Origin: Shewanella donghaensis
GTDB lineage: Bacteria > Pseudomonadota > Gammaproteobacteria > Enterobacterales > Shewanellaceae
Assembly (NCBI RefSeq): GCF_007567505.1
Contig: NZ_CP041783.1
Span: 3,472,001 to 3,536,000, forward strand
DNA: 64,000 nt
Direction: 5' to 3'
Part shown: positions 58,357 to 64,000 of the stretch, in pieces
Position numbering within the stretch: the first letter of the stretch is position 1
Layout of the letters: the number at the start of each line of letters is the position of its first letter
Translations under genes and position numbers: made by a program
The notes under the pieces: generated by a model
What the model saw: the letters and a program-made list of their open reading frames with translations, nothing else
Databases searched by the model: none
What the model was told of the DNA's origin: nothing

Positions 58357-59022
58357 TTATGAAACTTCAGAAATTTCAAGTACTGAAACTGTGCCGAGTC
58401 CGTTACCAAGTTCAGCCATCATCACGCCCGAGGCACTAACGAAGTGAACTTTTTCAATGGTGGCAGCAATGAAGGTATCTGCGGTTTCAGTGACATCATC
58501 GGCGGTCATATTGGCTTCAATGCTGTATTCACCAGCAGGTAAACCCAATGCTTCAGGGTCGATTGCAAAGGCAATATCACCAGGCTCTTGGGGGCCGAGT
58601 TCAAGGGTATGAACCACATCGCCATGTTCATCCTTGATGTCGATACTGAGATCTTCTACCGCATTGGCTAAATACACTTTGCCATCAACTACGACGTCAT
58701 CTAGCTCCAACTCCGTTGCGGGCACCATGGCGGTTTTACCCACCAGTTGCGCCGATTGCACGATGGCGAGATTTTCCATCATTACCATGCTCACAGCCTG
58801 GTTAGCACGCATGTGCTCTAAACTCTCAACCTGGGAGAATTGCGCTAATTGAGAGACGTACTCGTTAGCATCCATCGGGTTGGTTGGGTCCTGGTTTTGA
58901 ATTTGTGCAATCATCAGCGTCATGAACTCGTTGCGTATTGATGAAGCATCATTACCCGGTGAATTTGATACTGGTGCTGACGTTGTTGGATCGCTGCTAG
59001 TGGTGCTGGGTGTTACGTTCAT
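58357..59022 (-). CDS. flgD: Hook-cap / hook assembly protein FlgD
   Basis: FlgD is the scaffold that lets FlgE polymerise. The 221-residue sequence has the N-terminal QNQDPTNPMDANEYVSQLAQ and a C-terminal beta domain with GLPAGEYSIEAN. The first base of its ATG overlaps the flgC stop (TAATG). Confidence 0.93.
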   Translation of the reverse strand: MNVTPSTTSSDPTTSAPVSNSPGNDASSIRNEFMTLMIAQIQNQDPTNPMDANEYVSQLAQFSQVESLEHMRANQAVSMVMMENLAIVQSAQLVGKTAMVPATELELDDVVVDGKVYLANAVEDLSIDIKDEHGDVVHTLELGPQEPGDIAFAIDPEALGLPAGEYSIEANMTADDVTETADTFIAATIEKVHFVSASGVMMAELGNGLGTVSVLEISEVS

Positions 59023-59441
59023 TATTTATTTCCTAACTGGAGCAAACCTTGCTGCATTGAGCGGGCGCGGTTCATCACTTCGACATTGGTTTCAAATGAT
59101 CGACTTGCCGCCATCATGTCGGCCATTTCTTCAACGGTGTTAACGTTTGAATAGGCGACGTAGCCCTGTTCATTAGCGAAGGGATGATCGGGTTCGTAGC
59201 GCAAATCAAGTGGCGCATCGGATTCAACAATGGCGCTAACTTCAATTTGGGCACCGCTAGCTTTACCTTGCTGAGTCTCATTGTAGACCGTGGTGAACAC
59301 AGGCTTTAAGGCGCGGTATGCTTGCTCTGGCGTTTCTGCTGCGGCCCCAGCATTGGCTAAATTACTGGCAACGGTGTTTAAGCGAATGGTTTGTGCATGC
59401 ATGCCCGCACCAGCAATGTTATAAATTTCACCAAATGACAT
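59022..59441 (-). CDS. flgC: Flagellar proximal rod protein FlgC
   Basis: A 139-residue rod protein with MHAQTIRLNTVASNLANAG near the N-terminus and the C-terminal NVNTVEEMADMMAASRSFET. Eight bp separate it from flgB, and it overlaps flgD by one base. Confidence 0.95.
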   Translation of the reverse strand: MSFGEIYNIAGAGMHAQTIRLNTVASNLANAGAAAETPEQAYRALKPVFTTVYNETQQGKASGAQIEVSAIVESDAPLDLRYEPDHPFANEQGYVAYSNVNTVEEMADMMAASRSFETNVEVMNRARSMQQGLLQLGNK

Positions 59442-59449
59442 ATCAGTTC

Positions 59450-59800
59450 CTATTGCCCTTCAATGGCTGAGCGTAAGCCGGAAATTTTCATGTTTAAAAA
59501 CGTGAGACTGGTTTGATAATCCATGGAGTTTTGCGAGTACCTTGCCTGTTCTTTGCCTAGCTCTACGGTGTTTTGATCCGCCGAAGCCTCATAAGGAACC
59601 CGATAGGCAGTTTGGTAATCTCGGCCAACATCCATGCCGGAATTAATTTGGGTCATCACCGCTTTAAAATCTAAATCTTGCGCTTTATAGCCAGGGGTTT
59701 CCGCATTGGCTAAATTGCCTGCGAGCATCTTGCTGCGTTCGACCCTAAAATCTAATGTTTGCGGGTGAATGCCTAAGGCGGCGTCGAGGTTGATAGCCAT
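59450..59800 (-). CDS. flgB: Flagellar proximal rod protein FlgB
   Basis: A 116-residue rod protein (AINLDAALGIHPQTLDFRVE, ILAGNLANAETPGYKAQDLD). ATG 59800 has AGGAG upstream. The frame is open a further 29 codons, but that part overlaps the flgB promoter and the flgA start region and is rejected. First gene of flgBCDEFGHIJKL. Confidence 0.95.
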   Translation of the reverse strand: MAINLDAALGIHPQTLDFRVERSKMLAGNLANAETPGYKAQDLDFKAVMTQINSGMDVGRDYQTAYRVPYEASADQNTVELGKEQARYSQNSMDYQTSLTFLNMKISGLRSAIEGQ

Positions 59801-59848
59801 GAAAACTCCTAGTATGGTATGTGCAATTTCAATATATGCCTCCTCTAT

Positions 59849-59863
59849 CCAATTTATGTGCCA
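59849..59863 (-). promoter_or_regulatory. Probable sigma-54 promoter of the flgB operon
   Basis: Minus strand TGGCACATAAATTGG has the perfect -24 TGGCAC and the GG/GC spacing, but the -12 element is TTGG rather than TTGC. It sits 49 bp upstream of the flgB ATG. Confidence 0.6.
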
Positions 59864-59886
59864 AAAAATTAAATCAAGGTTTATCA

Positions 59887-60633
59887 ATGGTTTGTAAGTT
59901 TTTATTCCCTAGGGACGGAACAGTAGTTTCCTGTGCGGTGCTCTTGTGTTCCTGTTTGTTTCCGCAATGGGTTAGTGCGCAAGATCACAGCGATGTTCCA
60001 AAGCAATTAAAAGCGCAATTTATGCAAGTTATAGAATCTGAATTGCAGCAGTGGCAGCGTCAAGCGGGCTTAGACTCCATCAAGCATTCAATTAATGTGA
60101 CCATTCCCTCTGGAGCGGCAAATTTGGCTATTTGTCCCGCTGCAGTGCTCATTACTACCGGGACTCGCTTACCCTTTGGCAATATCCAAAGGCGAGCAAG
60201 TTGTGAAGATGAAGGCTGGAGCTTATTTATTCGCGCCCGGGTTAATGTCAGCGCGAAGGTGCCAGTGGCTAATCGGCCCCTGTTACGGGGGGAGCATATT
60301 TCCTCTGACGATATCGAACTGCTGTGGCTTACATTAACCGCCTCAGACCGAGACTTCATTACTCAAAGAAAGCAGTTGATTGGCAATCAAGTTAATCATA
60401 AAGTGCGTCGACATCGGGCCATTAAAGTGTCGCAAATCACCTCACCCCAATGGGTTAACATTGGCGATAGGGTGGTGATAGAAGCTAAAATGGATGGCTT
60501 TTATGCCAATATGACGGGTGAAGCGCTTGAGTCTGGCGGAGAAGGGGCCACAATTCGAGTGCGTAATCTTAGTTCGGGTAAGGTTATTCATGCCTATCCC
60601 ATTGCCCAGGGCAGAGTCAGTACACTTTTCTGA
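59887..60633 (+). CDS. flgA: Flagellar P-ring assembly chaperone FlgA
   Basis: FlgA helps FlgI form the P ring in the periplasm. The 248-residue protein has an N-terminal signal peptide (about residues 12-31, ending VSAQ) and the SAF/FlgA core (RPLLRGEHISSDDIEL, RHRAIKVSQITSP, GDRVVIEAKMDGF, IRVRNLSSGKVIHA). ATG 59887 is chosen. The upstream in-frame GTG at 59821 would add 22 residues before the signal peptide. Divergent from flgB; heads flgA-flgM-flgN. Confidence 0.93.
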   Translation: MVCKFLFPRDGTVVSCAVLLCSCLFPQWVSAQDHSDVPKQLKAQFMQVIESELQQWQRQAGLDSIKHSINVTIPSGAANLAICPAAVLITTGTRLPFGNIQRRASCEDEGWSLFIRARVNVSAKVPVANRPLLRGEHISSDDIELLWLTLTASDRDFITQRKQLIGNQVNHKVRRHRAIKVSQITSPQWVNIGDRVVIEAKMDGFYANMTGEALESGGEGATIRVRNLSSGKVIHAYPIAQGRVSTLF

Positions 60634-60700
60634 GTTTTTATTTCAGTATCCAAATCATCATGTCGCTTTTTATAGATATCGACGACATTAATGGTGAACC

Positions 60701-60994
60701 ATGATGGATATCAACAAAATATCAAGTCCTGTGACAGCGGACATGGGCACGACGAAGAGCAAGGCGAATAATACGCCTAAGCCAGAAGTCGTGGAGCTTA
60801 GCCCAAGAGCTATGCCAACTCAAAATGCAGTGAGTGACGACTGGCAATTAATTGAAAAGACACAGCCTCAACTGGCCCAGGTGGACGATTTTGATGCTGA
60901 TAAAGTAGCGCAACTTCGTCAAGCATTACAGCAAGGTACGTTTAGCCTTGATGTGGAACAATTAGCAGAGGCAATGAAGCAAACCCATGGCTAA
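60701..60994 (+). CDS. flgM: Anti-sigma-28 factor FlgM
   Basis: FlgM holds sigma-28 inactive until it is exported on hook completion. The 97-residue protein is mostly disordered, with the family signature VVELSPRAM near residue 28 and a C-terminal helical region that binds sigma-28 (VAQLRQALQQGTFSLD, LAEAMKQ). It overlaps flgN by 8 bp. Confidence 0.9.
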   Translation: MMDINKISSPVTADMGTTKSKANNTPKPEVVELSPRAMPTQNAVSDDWQLIEKTQPQLAQVDDFDADKVAQLRQALQQGTFSLDVEQLAEAMKQTHG

Positions 60995-61445
60995 TACAGC
61001 ACAGCAACCCACTAAGCGTGAAAAAGTACAAAGTTTGCTGCGGGGAATTCGTCAGGATATTGATGGCTATAAACAATTAAAAGCACTATTAGTGCGCCAG
61101 CGCGAATTGATGCAGCGCCGAGATAATGCCGGTTTACAACATCATAATACTGAGCAAACAAGCTTAATTGATGCTTTAATGGAGCGAGCTAAGGTTCGAT
61201 CTACTACTTTGGTTTCATTAGGTTTTAGTGGTAATAGTAAGGGCATGGAAATCTTGATAACAAAATTGCCTGACACTAGCCAGCAGCAAGTGGCATTACT
61301 GTGGCGTCATTTATTGGGCCTGGCCAAAGAGAGTCAAAAATATAATGAAGCCAACGGAAAATTATTAGTCAGCCAACAGGAAGTGATTAAGTCATTATTA
61401 AACCAGCAGCCTGAGAATCAAAATGACTATGGGCATACGAGATAA
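60987..61445 (+). CDS. flgN: Flagellar export chaperone FlgN
   Basis: FlgN chaperones the hook-associated proteins FlgK and FlgL. The 152-residue protein is strongly helical, with the conserved N-terminal helix (GIRQDIDGYKQLKALLVRQR). It is the last gene of flgA-flgM-flgN, overlapping flgM by 8 bp. No terminator is seen after it. Confidence 0.82.
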   Translation: MANTAQQPTKREKVQSLLRGIRQDIDGYKQLKALLVRQRELMQRRDNAGLQHHNTEQTSLIDALMERAKVRSTTLVSLGFSGNSKGMEILITKLPDTSQQQVALLWRHLLGLAKESQKYNEANGKLLVSQQEVIKSLLNQQPENQNDYGHTR

Positions 61446-61566
61446 GTGTTGTTTGATGATAACCTTGCTCCATTAAAGCTTGCTCATTTTCGAGCTAATT
61501 TTAAATACTGTAGTCGATGCCTTGAGTTCTCGTTATGCCGAATCTGTAACAAGCGCCGAACAGCAG

Positions 61567-62142
61567 CTATTTAGGCTTTTGTTGGTGAACAAGCATCATG
61601 ATGAATTTTTCAAACCGCCTGAGTCTGGTTTCGGGTTTCTTCGCACTGTTCAATCCGTAGGCGATAACATAACGACTCGATTTATTGAGAGTGTTAAAAA
61701 ATTCTTTAGCGTTCGGCTTGCTCTCCAGAGCAATTATAAAATCCGTGGGCACTTCCATTTCACTTACTACATAGGCGTTTTCCCAACGACCGTCAGCTTT
61801 TGCCGCAAGAATATGAACGAGACCTGATTCCATCATCAGGTTTTCACTTATCAAGCGTTCAGCATGTTCTGTGTTTCTTTTAGACCAGTTACTTCGTTTT
61901 TTTCTGGGAGTAATGCGCTGGAGATAGGCCTGATCATCAAGTGACTTTTTAACACCGTCAATCCAACCCCAGCACAAAACTTCTATCACGAGATCATCCC
62001 AGCTTACACTGTGAATCCCAGTGTTTTTCTTAAATATTTTTACCCACAGCTCACTTTCTGTCACGTGATTGACCTTTAGCCACTCGCTGAGATCTTTCGG
62101 TGTTGCAAATGACATGATTTTCAGTGGATCAGGTTCAGGCAT
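61567..62142 (-). CDS. YdeI/OmdA-family protein
   Basis: A 191-residue protein of the YdeI (OmpD-associated/OmdA) family. The core is seen in VTESELWVKIFKKNTG, the GWIDGVKKSLDDQAYLQRIT and PRKKRSNWSKRNTEHAERLI stretch near residues 60-95, and the C-terminal LNKSSRYVIAYGLNSAKKPE helix. The function is not established; some members are linked to resistance to cationic peptides. It sits alone between the convergent flgN and fliJ units. It is likely a later insertion, supported by the cassette-like sequence at its 5' flank. Confidence 0.8.
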   Translation of the reverse strand: MPEPDPLKIMSFATPKDLSEWLKVNHVTESELWVKIFKKNTGIHSVSWDDLVIEVLCWGWIDGVKKSLDDQAYLQRITPRKKRSNWSKRNTEHAERLISENLMMESGLVHILAAKADGRWENAYVVSEMEVPTDFIIALESKPNAKEFFNTLNKSSRYVIAYGLNSAKKPETRLRRFEKFIMMLVHQQKPK

Positions 62143-62165
62143 CTAATTAGATTCTCGTTGGAATA

Positions 62166-62180
62166 ACGCCCGCAATCAGC
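62166..62180 (-). other. attC-like end motif upstream of the YdeI gene
   Basis: Minus strand: GCGGGCGTTAT about 23 bases before the YdeI start. It resembles the 3' end of integron attC sites (GCGGGCGTTA). The palindromic arm CAGCG/CGCTG follows with a short loop, but the rest of an attC (a good R''/L'' half) is not convincing. Confidence 0.25.
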
Positions 62181-62289
62181 GAACTACGCGCTGGTGGGTG
62201 ATTTGTTTAGCAAATGGTATGACAGAATTAACTCTGAAACTAATAATTATTTTTTAAATTATTTTATTTATTTAGTCATTTTATTTAAT

Positions 62290-62966
62290 TAGTTTAATAA
62301 AACCAAAGTCGTGGCGCTTCGCCCACACTAGAGCAAGAGGGGAAACAACAGCAATCCCCCTCTTGCATCACCCTTGCCGCTCCGACGAAGTGTTATTCCT
62401 CATGCTATAGAGCTAATATGCTACCGCCTCAGATTCGCCATCCCTGGCTCAATCTGAGGCTATGTCGGCGTCCTGCCTCCATCACGCAAATTAGCTCAAC
62501 GCATTCGGACACTTCAAACGGAGAATTTTGAGCCCGCAGTCTCGTTTGTCATAGCTAGAAAAACACATCTTTTAAAGGCCTGAATGTTCAATGTGAATTG
62601 AGGCAAGCAAGAAAATCCCGTGAGTCCAGACATGGATGTCTGGCTAGCTTTCGAGGGGAAGGGACGCCCCATCGTAAGCGTTAGTGATTTTTGTCGCTTG
62701 CCGAAGCGGATTACAATAAAAGGCTAAAGCTGGACGTTTCTCCGTTGGAAATTTTGCAGTGTAAATTTCGCCGGAGCTGCGGGGTGTTCCAAGAGGGTAT
62801 TGCTGTTGATACCCTTTTGGTCGGGTGTGGGTGGAAAACCCACGGTGTTAATCCAAACGTAGTTTGGAATTCCAGAAAGGAACCCTAATGCTAGAATTTA
62901 GTGTTGGCGAAACGCCACTACATTGATCCAAAAGAAGTTTGGCAAAAAAACATCAATCAAGTAGGG
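62290..62966. repeat. Hairpin-dense non-coding element
   Basis: At least five inverted repeats lie in about 670 bases: GCAAGAGGGG/CCCCTCTTGC (62333-62342, 62357-62366), GCCTCAGATT/AATCTGAGGC (62426-62435, 62451-62460), CCAGACAT/ATGTCTGG (62626-62643), AGGGTAT/ATACCCT (62794-62800, 62809-62815) and TCCAAAC/GTTTGGA (62852-62868), plus smaller ones. No frame is convincing. The look is that of a repeated, structured element inserted between flgN/YdeI and fliJ. I have a vague, unverified impression of related sequence elsewhere in Shewanella. Confidence 0.5.
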
Positions 62967-63374
62967 TTACTTACGCTGATAGCGACAGGCCAGATCATCC
63001 ATTTGTTTTTGTTCTTGTTTATTTAAATGGGTTTGTTGCTGCTGTAGCCGGTTTTGATAAAACCACTTGATGCCTTGTTGTCGACCTAATTGGTTGCGCC
63101 AAATTTTATCAATTCTTAAGTGCTCTTGTTCTAAGAGTATTTTTTGTCGAATGAGCTTTTTTTGTAGCGGTGCGATGGCACTGATCATTTGCACACTATT
63201 TTGCATTAACAATGCACTTGCACACTGTTGATGATGATATTCAGTGACCATTTGCGCCAGCTGTTGCTGTTGGCTACTGATTTCACCAATTCGCTGTTGA
63301 CTGGAGACTTTTTGCTGACTCAGTTGATGCAGTTTTTTCTCTTCTTTTTGGCACAACTGTAAAAGCTTTTTCAT
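62967..63374 (-). CDS. fliJ: Flagellar export protein FliJ (lateral)
   Basis: FliJ is the coiled-coil subunit of the flagellar export ATPase complex. The 135-residue protein is almost all coiled coil (Lys/Gln-rich), with a MKKLLQLCQKEEKKLHQL start and WRNQLGRQQGIKWFYQNR near residue 90. Identity is inferred from its place 8 bp after fliI as much as from sequence. Confidence 0.8.
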   Translation of the reverse strand: MKKLLQLCQKEEKKLHQLSQQKVSSQQRIGEISSQQQQLAQMVTEYHHQQCASALLMQNSVQMISAIAPLQKKLIRQKILLEQEHLRIDKIWRNQLGRQQGIKWFYQNRLQQQQTHLNKQEQKQMDDLACRYQRK

Positions 63375-63382
63375 CTTAGTTC

Positions 63383-64000
63383 CTAAGTTGGCGCGCTATA
63401 GCCAAAGCTTTCAATAAGTGTCTGCAGTTGTTCAATACTGTGCTGATGATCAGCCCGAGTACTGGTCGACTGCTTAAGAAATTGTGCCATTTGAGGGTAG
63501 GCTTGCACGGCAATATCGAGCTCTTGATCTTGGCCAGCTTGATAGCCACCTAGCGGCAGTAATTCTTTTACCTGCTGGTATTTGCTATTGAGGTGTCTAA
63601 AGACCTGAGCTTGCGCTAGGCTGTCTTGTTGTGCGATTTGTGCTGCTAGTCGGCTGACAGATTGATTGATATCAATGGCAGGGTAATGCCCTTGTTCAGC
63701 AAGTTGACGACTTAACACAATGTGGCCATCTAAAATGGCTCTGGCAGCATCAGCAATGGGATCTTGTTGATCGTCGCCTTCAGTCAATACGGTATAAAAT
63801 GCCGTAAGTGTGCCAACTGGATGCTGACCATTACCGGCCATCTCAACCAGAGATGGCAACTTTGCAAATGCTGAAGGCGGATAGCCTTTAGTTGCTGGCG
63901 GTTCACCTAAACTGAGGGCAATTTCGCGTTGCGCTTGGGCGTAGCGAGTGAGGGAGTCAACCAATAATAATACTCGTTTGCCCTGATCACGGTACGCGCT
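63383..64000 (-). CDS. fliI: Flagellum-specific ATPase FliI (C-terminal part, cut by window edge)
   Basis: FliI energises substrate loading into the flagellar export gate. Only the C-terminal 205 codons are in the window; the frame is open to the edge. The Walker B region VLLLVDSLTRYAQAQRE, GYPPSAFAKLP, the conserved TAFYTVLTEGDD and DAARAILDGHIVLSR are intact. The Walker A motif lies beyond the window. The gene precedes fliJ. Confidence 0.95.
   Translation of the reverse strand, partial: SAYRDQGKRVLLLVDSLTRYAQAQREIALSLGEPPATKGYPPSAFAKLPSLVEMAGNGQHPVGTLTAFYTVLTEGDDQQDPIADAARAILDGHIVLSRQLAEQGHYPAIDINQSVSRLAAQIAQQDSLAQAQVFRHLNSKYQQVKELLPLGGYQAGQDQELDIAVQAYPQMAQFLKQSTSTRADHQHSIEQLQTLIESFGYSAPT

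Noticed and set aside
61480..61827. 115-codon plus-strand frame
   Set aside because: It is antisense to the YdeI-family gene and has no recognisable product.
62691..62888. 65-codon plus-strand frame
   Set aside because: It begins inside the hairpin-dense element and runs through several inverted repeats; no convincing coding signal.

Overview
The window looks like chromosomal DNA of a marine gammaproteobacterium, most likely a low-GC, possibly cold-adapted Shewanella. The reasons are the gene order pilP-pilQ-aroK-aroB-damX-dam-rpe-gph-trpS, the lpoA-yraN-diaA-dolP block facing rsmI and rnpB, the divergent typA/glnA pair near ntrBC, and a second (lateral-type) flagellar cluster. No taxon-specific marker was searched, so the genus is an inference.

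Bases 1-10140 hold a type IV pilus / shikimate / Dam / Rpe-Gph-TrpS housekeeping block, with a small two-gene membrane-protein unit on the opposite strand. Bases 10279-15127 hold envelope and replication-control genes (dolP, diaA, yraN, lpoA), rsmI and the RNase P RNA gene rnpB with its terminator. Bases 15128-17848 form an accessory pocket: a decayed NlpD/M23-peptidase-like gene with stops and a frameshift, followed by an intact secreted protein whose C-terminal half looks like an aerolysin/ETX-MTX2 beta-pore-forming module. That gene is the most novel item in the window.

Bases 17849-23507 form an envelope-stress neighbourhood: cpxA-cpxR, a thioredoxin-CcdA/DsbD-like membrane fusion protein, a CpxP/Spy-like periplasmic protein and the metal exporter fieF. 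A perfect CpxR-type box lies between the fusion gene and cpxP. Next come gluconokinase and gluconate permease, then the nitrogen-control set: ntrC, ntrB (with an NtrC-type site), a DUF4124 gene, ppnP, typA, and glnA with two NtrC sites and a sigma-54 promoter. Bases 33318-41240 hold a 742-residue secreted repeat protein, a dicarboxylate symporter, a diguanylate cyclase lacking an I-site, an orphan pseudopilin, an unknown exported protein and a small membrane protein.

Bases 41290-64000 are a lateral-type flagellar cluster. One operon runs fliD-fliS-fliT-fliK-fliL-fliA-motA-motB-PilZ, behind what looks like a perfect sigma-54 promoter. Upstream of it lie lafA (the single flagellin), lafW-like, and flgL back to flgB. 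flgA-flgM-flgN diverge from flgB. fliJ and the C-terminal part of fliI enter from the right edge. An YdeI/OmdA-family gene and about 670 bases of hairpin-dense DNA separate the two flagellar units. The PilZ gene at the end of the motor operon, with a diguanylate cyclase about 2 kb away, suggests c-di-GMP control of the lateral motor.
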